NCBI RefSeq assembly: GCF_010119935.1
Contig: NZ_CP048209.1
Location: forward strand, 5,616,001 to 5,680,000
From: Paenibacillus lycopersici
GTDB lineage: Bacteria; Bacillota; Bacilli; Paenibacillales; Paenibacillaceae
DNA length: 64,000 nt
Direction: 5' to 3'
In this document: one piece after another, positions 35,710-44,076 of the stretch
Layout of the letters: the number at the start of each line of letters is the position of its first letter
Numbering within the stretch: position 1 is the first letter of the stretch
Notes under the pieces: generated by a model
Seen by the model: only the letters and a program-made list of their open reading frames with translations
Told to the model about the DNA's origin: nothing
The model's database searches: none
Translations under genes and position numbers: made by a program

Positions 35710-38142
35710 TTATCGCGCGGACACCGATATGTCTTCGCTCATTGGCGAAAATGTCTTCTTCAGTTCATCCTGCTCGATAATTTCTTTCCATGGATCCTTC
35801 GTCAAGCTGAGCGAGTGTTCGACGCGCGATACGAATGCCAGACGATCTTCCTGCTTCTTGAGCGCGTCCTTCACTGTATCAAGGCCGATGCGTTCCAGCC
35901 ATTCGCTGGTCCGTTCATTGTATTTGCCCGTCTCGCGGTAATATTGGATGAAAGCGCCGCACCATTCCATGACCTCGTCCTCCGTCTTCACTTTGGTCAA
36001 CAGATCGCTGCCGCGCAGCTTCGTTCCGCCGTTACCGGAAATATGCAGTTCCCAGCCGCCGTCGATCGCCACGACGCCGAAGTCTTTGATCGTTGCTTCC
36101 GCACAGTTGCGCGGGCAGCCCGAAACGGCCATTTTGAACTTAGCCGGCGTTGCCAGACGCTCGAACTTCTTCTCCATCTTGATGCCCATGCCCATCGCAT
36201 CCTGCGTGCCGAAACGGCAGAAGGTTTCGCCGACGCAAGTCTTCACCGTGCGCAGCGTCTTGCCGTATGCATAACCCGAAGGCATATCGAGATCGGCCCA
36301 CATCTTCGGCAAGTCTTCCTTCTTCACGCCAAGCAAGTCTATCCGCTGTCCGCCTGTCATCTTCACGAGCGGCACTTCATATTTAAGCGCGACGTTAGCG
36401 ATCTTCTGCAGATCCGCTGGCGTCGTCACGCCGCCATACATTCGAGGCACGACTGAATACGTGCCGTCTTTTTGAATATTGGCGTGGTTGCGTTCGTTAA
36501 CGAAACGAGATTCGCGCTCATCTTCATGCTCATCCGGCCACAGCATGCCCAAGTAATAATTGAGCGCCGGGCGGCACTTCGAGCAGCCTTCCGTATTCGA
36601 CCAGCCAAGGACATTCATAACTTCCTTCGACGTCGTCAGATGCATATTCTTGATCGCTTCGACCACTTCGTCGCGGCCAAGCGTCGTACAACCGCAAATC
36701 CCTTCCTTTACCGTCTTCACGCCGTCCGCGCCAAGCACGTACGTCAGAACATCCCCCACGAGAGGTTTACAGCCGCCGCAGGAGCCGCCCGCTTTGGTGC
36801 ATGCTTTAATTTCGTTAACGCTGCTGCAGCCTTTCTCGTTGACGGCATTCACGATCGCGCCTTTGGACACCCCGTTACAGCCGCAGACGATCTCGTCGTC
36901 CGGCATCTCTGCCGCCAGAGCCGCCCCGGATTTCCGAGCGCCGCCTCCGGATGAGCCGAGCAGCACTTCTTTCTCGCGTCCCGCAACGTCTTCACCGGTG
37001 CGGATCATTTTGAACAGACTCGAGCTGTCCGAGATATCGCCGAACAAGACGGCACCGATCACTTTGCCGCCATTAATGACGACCTTCTTGTATACCCCGC
37101 CAAAATCATCCTGCACGCGTACCGAACGAGTTCCCGGACGATCGTTGTACACGCCGGCGGAGAATACGTCAACGCCCGATACTTTCAGCTTCGTCGAGAC
37201 GACCGAGCCGTGATAGCCATCCGTCTCGAGTCCCGCCAGCCGCTTCGCGATAACCGCACCTTGCTCGTACAGCGGCGCGACAAGGCCGTAACCGACTCCT
37301 CGGTGTTCGACACATTCGCCGACGGCATATACGTTCGGGAGATTCGTCTCCAGGAAGTCGTTTACGACGATCCCTTGGTTGATTGCAATGCCTGCTTGAT
37401 GCGCCAAAGCAACGTTAGGCCGAATACCGACGGCCATGACGATCAGATCCGCCTCTTCTTCCGTGCCGTCCGTGAATCTCAGGCCCGATACGCGCTTCTT
37501 CCCGTAAATGCGTTCCGTATTTTTGTTAAGCAAGAACTTCATGCCCTGCTGCTCCAACTCGCTGCGCAGCATCGTCGATGCCGTTAGATCCAGCTGGCGC
37601 TCCATGATGTAAGAGTGCTTGTGCACGACCGTTACTTCCATGTTCAGGTTAAGCAGCCCGCGCGCCGCTTCCAGTCCGAGCAAGCCCCCGCCGATAACGA
37701 CTGCTTTGCGGAATTTCTTCGCCGTCTCCATCATCGTCTCGCAATCTTTGATATCCCGGAATGCGATAACGCCCGGTTTGTCAGCGCCCGGAACGGGAAG
37801 GATGAACGCGTTGGAGCCTGTCGCAATGATCAGCTCGTCGTATGGAAGCTTAAGACCGTTATCTATACCGATCTGTTTACGATCGGAATCGATCGACGTC
37901 ACCGTCCGCCCCGCGTGCAGCGTAAGGCGGTTCTCTTCATACCAGGACCATTCGTTAATGACGATGTCCTTCATATCGGCGTCCCCTGCCAGAACGGAGG
38001 ACAGCAGGATCCGGTTATAGTTGGGGTGCGGCTCACTGCCGATGATCGTAATGTCATAAAGGTTCGGGGCCAGCTTCAGCAGCTGCTCGATGCAATTCAC
38101 ACCGGCCATTCCGTTTCCCACCAAAACAAGTTTCTTCTTCAT
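35710..38142 (-). CDS. nasD: Assimilatory nitrite reductase large subunit (siroheme)
   Basis: ATG 38142 follows TTGGAGTGGGTGTC; product 810 residues. Order: FAD/NADH domain (LVLVGNGMAGVNCIEQL, VVIGGGLLGLEAARGL), two [2Fe-2S] BFD-type segments (CGCNGVSKGAIV...CGGCKPLV and ICGCTTLGRDEV...GCSKCRPAL), then the siroheme/[4Fe-4S] half with TCVGETFCRFG and SGCPRNCAEATIKD. These cysteines bind the cluster that bridges to siroheme. The enzyme reduces nitrite to ammonium with six electrons. First gene of the operon. Confidence 0.96.
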   Translation of the reverse strand: MKKKLVLVGNGMAGVNCIEQLLKLAPNLYDITIIGSEPHPNYNRILLSSVLAGDADMKDIVINEWSWYEENRLTLHAGRTVTSIDSDRKQIGIDNGLKLPYDELIIATGSNAFILPVPGADKPGVIAFRDIKDCETMMETAKKFRKAVVIGGGLLGLEAARGLLNLNMEVTVVHKHSYIMERQLDLTASTMLRSELEQQGMKFLLNKNTERIYGKKRVSGLRFTDGTEEEADLIVMAVGIRPNVALAHQAGIAINQGIVVNDFLETNLPNVYAVGECVEHRGVGYGLVAPLYEQGAVIAKRLAGLETDGYHGSVVSTKLKVSGVDVFSAGVYNDRPGTRSVRVQDDFGGVYKKVVINGGKVIGAVLFGDISDSSSLFKMIRTGEDVAGREKEVLLGSSGGGARKSGAALAAEMPDDEIVCGCNGVSKGAIVNAVNEKGCSSVNEIKACTKAGGSCGGCKPLVGDVLTYVLGADGVKTVKEGICGCTTLGRDEVVEAIKNMHLTTSKEVMNVLGWSNTEGCSKCRPALNYYLGMLWPDEHEDERESRFVNERNHANIQKDGTYSVVPRMYGGVTTPADLQKIANVALKYEVPLVKMTGGQRIDLLGVKKEDLPKMWADLDMPSGYAYGKTLRTVKTCVGETFCRFGTQDAMGMGIKMEKKFERLATPAKFKMAVSGCPRNCAEATIKDFGVVAIDGGWELHISGNGGTKLRGSDLLTKVKTEDEVMEWCGAFIQYYRETGKYNERTSEWLERIGLDTVKDALKKQEDRLAFVSRVEHSLSLTKDPWKEIIEQDELKKTFSPMSEDISVSAR

Positions 38143-38226
38143 GACACCCACTCCAATCTATTATCTAACATATTAATGTAAGGTTTATGAAAATAACTTA
38201 ATCGCAACGTTAGAATCAGTTTTATA

Positions 38227-38243
38227 TGTCATATTACCTCACA
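38227..38243. promoter_or_regulatory. TnrA/GlnR-type box upstream of the nas operon
   Basis: TGTCATATTACCTCACA fits the 17-bp TGTnAnAWWWTMTnACA palindrome with one mismatch. It begins 85 bp before the nasD start codon. In Bacillus TnrA binds such boxes and activates nas genes under nitrogen limitation. No exact -10/-35 pair is clear downstream. Confidence 0.65.
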
Positions 38244-38647
38244 TTCCATATTCATACTTTAACGCAGAACGTTTATTTTGACAATGATTATTTCGGAAAA
38301 TAGTTTCCAGCCCCTGTAATCATCCCGTTGGCGAACATTTATTCTACGCGGACTATTATCGTTCGTTTTTACACGGAAAAAGCAACAAGGCGCCGTTGTT
38401 TGAACTCTTTCCATTCTTGTCGTGTTGTAGGAATAGCATTCGGCATACGAGCAACTCACGTCTCTAATTGCGGCCCCCATGTCAGGTTTCTCGATAAAAA
38501 GGAGGAAATTCGATCGCACTTTACGTAATATATTCTTACATCAGCGAATTCGTTAACCAGGCCGGGCACGCCCGCGATCGTTCCAAACCCATAGCTTCGC
38601 TTGTGATGCGAGGTCATAGCCTCAACCAGCTCAAACATGGTCACTAG
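38244..38647. other. 400-bp gene-free region upstream of nas operon
   Basis: No reading frame here has a ribosome site and protein-like sequence. A short minus-strand frame (MFELVEAMTSHHKRSYG, starting near 38638) and two overlapping frames at 38259-38528 are not convincing. Small hairpins occur, for example CGGGC/GCCCG and TCGC/GCGA near 38569-38610, which together with the element at 38648-38713 suggest structured RNA. Confidence 0.35.
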
Positions 38648-38713
38648 GATAGTGGGAGAACCGTGTTATTACGGGGTCCGCCCCCCTACAGCCACCTCTT
38701 TCTCCCGGCTATC
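38648..38713. ncRNA. Compact structured element of unknown class
   Basis: GATAG-t-GGGAGAA pairs with TTCTCCC-gg-CTATC as a 12-bp outer stem, enclosing a CCGT/ACGG hairpin and a GG/CC-rich segment. It lies between the rRNA methyltransferase terminator and the nas operon. It does not match a riboswitch class known to me. Strand and transcription are unproven. Confidence 0.4.
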
Positions 38714-38732
38714 GTTATCGTAAAACGACCAT

Positions 38733-38766
38733 AAAAAAAAGGCCAACCAGAAAAGACTGGTTAACC
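38733..38766 (-). terminator. Terminator after the TrmH-family methyltransferase
   Basis: GGTTAACCAG pairs with CTGGTTGGCC (with G-T pairs) around a 6-base loop, followed on the minus strand by T8. It is 40 bp after the methyltransferase stop. Confidence 0.9.
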
Positions 38767-38806
38767 TGATAATACGAATGCATTGCTTGCTCTGTGATGA
38801 GTTTAT

Positions 38807-39619
38807 TTACGTTGAATATCGCCGCTGCCGCATCGCCTCATACAACAGCACCGTCGAAGCCATCGCCACGTTGAGCGATTCCGAGCGGCCGTGCATCGGG
38901 ATGATCATCCGCGTATCGACCTGTGCGAGCGCCGCTTCCGACAGGCCGTGGGATTCGCTGCCGAGCAGCAGCCAGGTCGGCCCGCTCCAGTCGTAGCTGT
39001 AGCATGTCGCCGTCGCCTGCAGGCTCGTCCCGACGAGATGAATGCCGCGCTTCTTCGCTTCCGGCAGCAGCTCTGCCAGGTCGCCCTCGATCACGGGCAG
39101 ATGGAACAGCGAGCCCATCGTCGAGCGCACCGTCTTCGGATTGTACAGATCGACGCAGCCGCGGCCGAGAATGACGGCATCCGCGCCGACGGCATCCGCG
39201 CTTCGGATAATGGTGCCAACGTTGCCCGGATCGCGCACCCCGTCCAGCACGACGACGAGCGAATCGGGCTTATACAGGGACGCATCGCCCGCCTTCGGTT
39301 TGGCGACGACGCCGAATACGGGCGGCGGCGAATCCGTGCCCGTGCATTTCGCCATAATGGCGGGCGTCGCTTCGATCAGCTCGCAGTCGGTTTGTCCAAG
39401 CAGCGTTCTCAGCTCGGCCGGTACGCCGCGCTCGGCATCGATGACGATCGTCTCGACGTCCGCGCCCGCAAGCAGCGCCTCCTGAACCAGGTGTACGCCT
39501 TCGATCAGGAAGCGTCCTCCACGGTCCCGGTGCTTCTTCTCCAGGAGCGCCGCCATCGCTTTCACTTTTTCATTTTGCAGCGAAGTAATGCTTGCCGTTC
39601 GATTATTCTGGTTCCTCAC
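38807..39619 (-). CDS. TrmH/SpoU-family RNA 2'-O-methyltransferase
   Basis: The start is GTG 39619 after GGAAGG, 8 bp from the end of the upstream gene; the longer frame overlapping that gene is rejected. The 270-residue product has an N-terminal RNA-binding substrate domain (RFLIEGVHLVQEALLAG) and the SPOUT knot motifs NPGNVGTIIRSADAVGAD, WLLLGSESHGLSE and IPMHGRSESLNVAMA. It probably methylates 23S rRNA or tRNA ribose. The B. subtilis YsgA type is the closest pattern. Co-transcribed with the upstream K+ uptake gene. Confidence 0.92.
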   Translation of the reverse strand: MRNQNNRTASITSLQNEKVKAMAALLEKKHRDRGGRFLIEGVHLVQEALLAGADVETIVIDAERGVPAELRTLLGQTDCELIEATPAIMAKCTGTDSPPPVFGVVAKPKAGDASLYKPDSLVVVLDGVRDPGNVGTIIRSADAVGADAVILGRGCVDLYNPKTVRSTMGSLFHLPVIEGDLAELLPEAKKRGIHLVGTSLQATATCYSYDWSGPTWLLLGSESHGLSEAALAQVDTRMIIPMHGRSESLNVAMASTVLLYEAMRQRRYST

Positions 39620-39627
39620 GTCTCTAT

Positions 39628-40302
39628 TCAGCCTTCCGCATACGAAAGTTCTAATTCGGATAAATCTTCGGTCTTGCCGACGATGACGAGCACGTCGCCG
39701 TCCCGGATGACGTCCTCGGCGTTCGGCGAGATCGTGACATTGTCCGTACCGTGTTTGATCGCAAGCACATTGCATCTGAACTTGGGCCGGATTTCGAGCT
39801 GCATGAGGTTCCGTCCGATCGTAAAGCGCGGCGCCTTCATCTCGACGATGCCGTAATCGTCGGAGAGCTCGATGTATTCCAGAATGTTCGGCGAGATCAG
39901 ATGATGCGCGACCCGCAGCCCCATGTCCCGCTCGGGGAACACGACCTTGTTCGCGCCGATCTTGTCCAGCACTTTGCCGTGCAGCGCATTCTGCGCCTTC
40001 ACGATCAGCTCCGGCACGCCCAGCTCCTTCAGAATAAGCGACGTCAGAATGCTGGCTTGAATGTCTTCGCCGATCGCCACGATCACGACGTCGAAATTAC
40101 GCAAGCCAAGCGAGCGCATCGCTTCCTCGTCGGTGGAATCCGCCGCCACCGCATGGGTGACCCAGTTGGATACCTCTTGTATCCTCTGCTCGCTCGCATC
40201 GATGGCCAGGACATCGAAACCCAGCTTGGACAGCTCTTGCGCTACGCTGGATCCGAACCGCCCCATGCCGATCACGGCGTACTGCTTCTTCGTTTTCGCC
40301 AA
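39628..40302 (-). CDS. KtrA/TrkA-type K+ uptake regulatory subunit
   Basis: TTG 40302 lies 7 bases after GGGAGGG and is preferred over the frame start at 40320; product 224 residues. The N-terminal RCK domain has YAVIGMGRFGSSVAQEL and the acidic ADSTDEEAMRSLG loop, and the C-terminal RCK-C domain begins near ISPNILEYIELSDDYG. Such cytoplasmic rings bind NAD/ATP and gate a KtrB-type channel; no channel gene is in the window. Confidence 0.93.
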   Translation of the reverse strand: MAKTKKQYAVIGMGRFGSSVAQELSKLGFDVLAIDASEQRIQEVSNWVTHAVAADSTDEEAMRSLGLRNFDVVIVAIGEDIQASILTSLILKELGVPELIVKAQNALHGKVLDKIGANKVVFPERDMGLRVAHHLISPNILEYIELSDDYGIVEMKAPRFTIGRNLMQLEIRPKFRCNVLAIKHGTDNVTISPNAEDVIRDGDVLVIVGKTEDLSELELSYAEG

Positions 40303-40437
40303 CCCATGACCCTCCCGCAACGATAATCAAGTTAGCTTATTATAGCATAACTTCCGGGGATAACCGAATCGCGCCGCTTATGAAATCCCCTCCGATGGGA
40401 GATATTAATCGGGAAATCAGGTGATGGAGGGATAGGT

Positions 40438-40677
40438 TTGAACAATCTTGATTTGCGGCAAGCAATCGTCCGTCGAGTCCAAAATAAATCCGGCGAGGAA
40501 TTGACCGACGTCATCGACGGCTCCATCGGCGCCGATGAACGGGCACTGCCCGGTCTTGGCGTCCTGTTCGAAATGATCTGGCAGGACAGCAAGACGCCCG
40601 AGCGAAACCGGATGGTCGAGCTCTTATACAACCATCTGCATCAAGATGCCGCGTCCGCGCCTCCAAGTCCCAGCTAA
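40438..40677 (+). CDS. sspI: Small acid-soluble spore protein I
   Basis: TTG start after GGAGGGATAGG. The 79-residue product contains LRQAIVRRVQNKSGEELTDV and LPGLGVLFEMIWQ, the hallmark of SspI, followed by an alanine/proline-rich tail. SspI is a minor spore-core protein made in the forespore under sigma-G, and marks the organism as a spore former. Divergent from the KtrA-type gene. Confidence 0.93.
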   Translation: MNNLDLRQAIVRRVQNKSGEELTDVIDGSIGADERALPGLGVLFEMIWQDSKTPERNRMVELLYNHLHQDAASAPPSPS

Positions 40678-41067
40678 ACTTATAGCGATTCCCGATAAGC
40701 AGCATTTCCCGCATGCAGCCGCGCTCGCGGCATGCGCTTAATACGCAGCAGCAAGCGCCAACATCCCGTTCGGCGCTTCTGCGCATGCCTGCGTTTCCCG
40801 CTGTCTCCGGCAACAACTCGCTCCTCGCGTTCCGTACAGTCCGACAACGACGCCCGATTCTTCAATCCGACGCCCGCGATTCAGGTACGAATACAGCTAG
40901 GCTTATTCTTCCTCGCGCTTCGCTTTCTCATGTAAACCGACCACGCGCTTCGTTGCAACGCCAATCGCTTCATGCAGCGCAAACAGCCTGTCCATCGGTA
41001 ATGGACAGGCTGCCGTTCGTTCTGTATGCGTGATGCAGCTCTTCGATTAAGAAACCGTACTCTAGCC
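40678..41067. other. Gene-free stretch before the oxidoreductase cluster
   Basis: About 390 bp between sspI and the last oxidoreductase gene. Overlapping frames on both strands are arginine/cysteine-rich and lack ribosome sites. Apart from the terminator at 40984-41012 nothing is seen. Confidence 0.5.
40984..41012 (-). terminator. Hairpin terminating the Gfo/Idh/MocA operon
   Basis: CAGCCTGTCCAT pairs with ATGGACAGGCTG around a 5-base loop; minus-strand tail GTTTGCG. A similar CAGCCTGCCC hairpin lies at 42186-42210. Confidence 0.6.
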
Positions 41068-42147
41068 TTACAGCGCCGGCATCGGCTCAGGGCGCTCGCA
41101 CGTGCTCTCCATGATGTAGTGCTTGCCGCCCTGCGACGCGTCATGGAAGCCATGCATCGCTTCCAGCACGTGATAGGCCATCGCCCCGTTCGCGCGGTGC
41201 TGGCCGCCCTCGCGGATCGCGCGCGCCATGTCGGCTACGCCGATGCCGCGGTTATTGTCGGTGTTGGCATGCGTCAGCGGTACCTCTTCCCATTCGCCGC
41301 CCAGACGGCGAAGCTTCACCGTTCCGCCGAACGTGTTCGGATCCGGCACGAGCAAGGAGCCGGCGCTCCCATGAACCTCGATGTTCGGCAGCGACGTGCC
41401 GGCCTTCGTATCGAAGCTCGTGATGAGCGTGCCGACGGCGCCGCTCTCGAAATCGAGGACGCCCGCGATATGCGTCGGCGTCTCGACCTTCATCACCTTG
41501 CCGTTCTTCTTCTCGCTCGTGATCGTCCGCTCCGGATAGGAGATGACCGCCGAGCCCGTCACTCGGCGAATCGGACCGAGCAGCGTAATGAACGCCGTCA
41601 GATAGTACGGCCCCATATCGAACATCGGGCCGCCGCCGACTTCGTAGAAGAATTCCGGATCCGGATGCCAGCCTTCGGGACCGCCGCCCATCATGAAGCC
41701 GGACACGGAAATCGGTTGGCCGATCGCGCCGTCGTCGATCAGCTTGCGGCAGGTTTGGATGCCGCCGCCGAGGAACGTCTCCGGCGCGCTTGCGACGCGA
41801 AGCCCTTTCGCGGCTGCCAGCTCCAGCACTTTACGGCCTTCCTCGCGGGTAACGGCAAGCGGCTTCTCGACATAGACATGCTTGCCGGCTTCGAGCGCCT
41901 GCAGGCATACGCTCGCATGCGCTTTCGGGAACGTCAGATTGACGACGATTTCGATTTCGGGATCCGCCATCAGCTGCTCCACGGTATAAGCTTTGGACAG
42001 GCCGAATTCCTCGGCGCGCATCTTCGCGCGCTCCAGATCGATGTCGGCCGCGGCCACCAGGTCGATCTCCGGATATTTCTTCAAGTTCGTGAAATAAATT
42101 TGGCTGATGTTGCCGCATCCGACAACGCCGACTTTTACAGGTTGCAT
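41068..42147 (-). CDS. Gfo/Idh/MocA oxidoreductase (copy 1)
   Basis: The 359-residue protein has the Rossmann start VKVGVVGCGNISQIYF, the EKPLAVTREEG motif after GKHVYV that holds the catalytic lysine, and the C-terminal sheet region GVLDFESGAVGTLITSF. It is highly similar along its whole length to the next gene upstream (42277-43371), including the end STCxRPEPMP, so the two arose by tandem duplication. Family members oxidise sugars or inositols with NAD(P). A LacI-type regulator leads the cluster. Confidence 0.93.
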   Translation of the reverse strand: MQPVKVGVVGCGNISQIYFTNLKKYPEIDLVAAADIDLERAKMRAEEFGLSKAYTVEQLMADPEIEIVVNLTFPKAHASVCLQALEAGKHVYVEKPLAVTREEGRKVLELAAAKGLRVASAPETFLGGGIQTCRKLIDDGAIGQPISVSGFMMGGGPEGWHPDPEFFYEVGGGPMFDMGPYYLTAFITLLGPIRRVTGSAVISYPERTITSEKKNGKVMKVETPTHIAGVLDFESGAVGTLITSFDTKAGTSLPNIEVHGSAGSLLVPDPNTFGGTVKLRRLGGEWEEVPLTHANTDNNRGIGVADMARAIREGGQHRANGAMAYHVLEAMHGFHDASQGGKHYIMESTCERPEPMPAL

Positions 42148-42185
42148 ATGCTGTAATCTCCTCTGCTCCGATAATAAAATGCAAG

Positions 42186-42210
42186 CAGCCTGCCCATGAC
42201 GGGCAGGCTG
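42186..42210 (-). terminator. Hairpin between the duplicated oxidoreductase genes
   Basis: CAGCCTGCCC pairs with GGGCAGGCTG around a 5-base loop, with TTTTATT about 7 bases after the stem on the minus strand. It may be a partial terminator inside the cluster, or a relic of the duplication. Confidence 0.55.
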
Positions 42211-42276
42211 CAGCCCTACCTGCAGTATACGCTATCGTACGTCAATGTACGAAATTTTTTCGCTCGCACGCGAGAA

Positions 42277-43371
42277 TTAGCTCGACTGCGTCTCCAGCTC
42301 CGGCATCGGCTCGGGACGCGAGCATGTGCTCTCCATCTTGTAGTGCTTGCCGTCGCGGGATGCATCGTGAATGCCGTGCATCGCTTCCAGCACGTGATAC
42401 GCCATTTCGCCGTTCGCGCGGTGCTGGCCGCCCTCGCGGATCGCCCGCGCCATGTCAGCCACGCCGATGCCGCGGTTGTTGTTCTCGTAACCGTGCGTGA
42501 GCGCGATTTCTTCCCAGTCGCCGCCGGCGCGGCGCAGCTTGACGGTGCCGCCGAAGCCGTTCGGATCCGGTACGAGCAGCGTGCCCGCGCTGCCGTGCAC
42601 TTCGATGTTCGGAAGGGTAGTGCCCGCTTTCGCGTCGAAGCTCGTAATCAGCGTGGCGATCAGGCCGTTCTCGAAATCGAGCACGCCGGTAATGTTCGTC
42701 GGCGTTTCGACGACGATTGTCTGGCCGCGCTTCTTCTCGCTCGTGATCGTCCGCTCCGGATACGAGATGCGCGCGGAGCCCGTTACGCGGTTGATCGGGC
42801 CGAACAACGTAACGAACGCCGTCAAGTAGTACGGCCCCATATCGAACATCGGGCCGCCGCCGATCTGATAGTAGAACTCCGGATCCGGATGCCAGCTCTC
42901 GTGGCCGCCGCCGATCATGAAGCCCGTCGCCGATACCGGCGTGCCGATCGCGCCGTCGTCGATCAGCTTGCGGCAGGTTTGGATGCCGGCGCCGAGGAAC
43001 GTCTCCGGCGCGCTTGCCACGCGCAGCCCTTTGGCTGCGGCCAGCTCCAGCACCTGCTTGCCTTCCTCGCGCGTAACGACGATCGGCTTCTCGACGTAGA
43101 CATGCTTGCCCGCTTCAAGCGCCTGCAAGCATACCGACGCGTGCGCTTTCGGAATCGTCAAGTTGACGACGATTTCGATCTCGGGATCCGCCAGCAGCTG
43201 CTCGACGGTGTACGCTTTTTCCAAGTTAAACTCGGCAGCGCGGGCTTTCGCGCGCTCGATATCGATATCGGCCGCAGCGACAAGCTCGATCTCGGGATAG
43301 GTTTTCAAGTTCGTAAAATAGATATGGCTGATATTGCCGCAGCCGATAATGCCTGCTTTAACTGGCTTCAT
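42277..43371 (-). CDS. Gfo/Idh/MocA oxidoreductase (copy 2)
   Basis: The 364-residue protein has VKAGIIGCGNISHIYF, the EKPIVVTREEG motif with the catalytic lysine, and GVLDFENGLIATLITSF. It is the close duplicate of the gene downstream; the alignment is gapless over most of its length. AGGAGGATTCCATC precedes the ATG. It lies 42 bp after the ThuA-like gene and probably shares its transcript. Confidence 0.93.
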   Translation of the reverse strand: MKPVKAGIIGCGNISHIYFTNLKTYPEIELVAAADIDIERAKARAAEFNLEKAYTVEQLLADPEIEIVVNLTIPKAHASVCLQALEAGKHVYVEKPIVVTREEGKQVLELAAAKGLRVASAPETFLGAGIQTCRKLIDDGAIGTPVSATGFMIGGGHESWHPDPEFYYQIGGGPMFDMGPYYLTAFVTLFGPINRVTGSARISYPERTITSEKKRGQTIVVETPTNITGVLDFENGLIATLITSFDAKAGTTLPNIEVHGSAGTLLVPDPNGFGGTVKLRRAGGDWEEIALTHGYENNNRGIGVADMARAIREGGQHRANGEMAYHVLEAMHGIHDASRDGKHYKMESTCSRPEPMPELETQSS

Positions 43372-43413
43372 GATGGAATCCTCCTAGAATGGTTCGAATG
43401 GATGAGGACCGGA

Positions 43414-44037
43414 TTAACGGGCGGCCCAGAGGAAGCCGCGGCGCATCAGTTCGAGCGTCTGCGGCATGGCGACGATATTCGCCTGGTGTCCCAGCGAGTT
43501 GTAGTACACGCGGCCTTGGCCCCATGTTTTCGTCCAGACGACCGGCATTTTCACGTCGCCGAAGTTCGTCGTCGCGTGAACCTTAACCGCCGGATCGACA
43601 TGCATGTAGTACTGCTCGGAGATCACTTCGAAATCGCCGATGCCGCTCGTCAACGGCTCGTTCTCGTCAACCAGGTTGACGTCGTAGCGAACGCCGTCAT
43701 TACCCGGATGCGCGACCCATTGGCCGCCGACCATGAATTGGAAGTCCGTCTCGTTGCGGAAGGCGTCGCCCATGCCGCCATGGCAGCCCGCGATGCCGCA
43801 GCCCGCGTTGACCGTATCCAGCAAAGGACGAAGCTGTTCTTGCTTGATTTGGCCCATCGTCCATACCGGCACGATCAGGTCAAGGCTCGCCATCAGCTCC
43901 GCATTCTCGAACGACTCCAGCGTATCCGATACCGTTACGTCGAAGCCTTCCTCGCGCAGCAAGCCCGTGAAGATCTCCCCGACTTCCTTCGGCTGATGGC
44001 CGTCCCATCCGCCCCATACGATCAATGCTTTTCTCAT
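43414..44037 (-). CDS. ThuA-like domain protein (trehalose utilisation type)
   Basis: The 207-residue protein matches the ThuA-like glutamine-amidotransferase fold: ALIVWGGWDGHQPKEVG at the start, GCGIAGCHGGMGDAFR (the C-x-G/H-x-G elbow), the segment VGGQWVAHPGND and WGQGRVYYNSLGH. ThuA proteins act in sugar catabolism with Gfo/Idh/MocA dehydrogenases, for example converting oxidised disaccharides. The gene sits between such oxidoreductases here, which supports that role; the sugar is unknown. Confidence 0.9.
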   Translation of the reverse strand: MRKALIVWGGWDGHQPKEVGEIFTGLLREEGFDVTVSDTLESFENAELMASLDLIVPVWTMGQIKQEQLRPLLDTVNAGCGIAGCHGGMGDAFRNETDFQFMVGGQWVAHPGNDGVRYDVNLVDENEPLTSGIGDFEVISEQYYMHVDPAVKVHATTNFGDVKMPVVWTKTWGQGRVYYNSLGHQANIVAMPQTLELMRRGFLWAAR

Positions 44038-44076
44038 GTCAAAACCATCCTCTATGATTAGTTGAAATAAGTTCGA

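Noticed and set aside
38259..38528. Two overlapping short frames on opposite strands upstream of the nas operon
   Set aside because: No ribosome sites and no protein-like pattern on either strand; they overlap the TnrA-box region.
42196..44061. 621-codon open frame on the plus strand over the oxidoreductase and ThuA genes
   Set aside because: It is the antisense shadow of GC-rich genes: arginine/histidine/aspartate-rich, crosses several real genes and gaps, and has no family-like motif.
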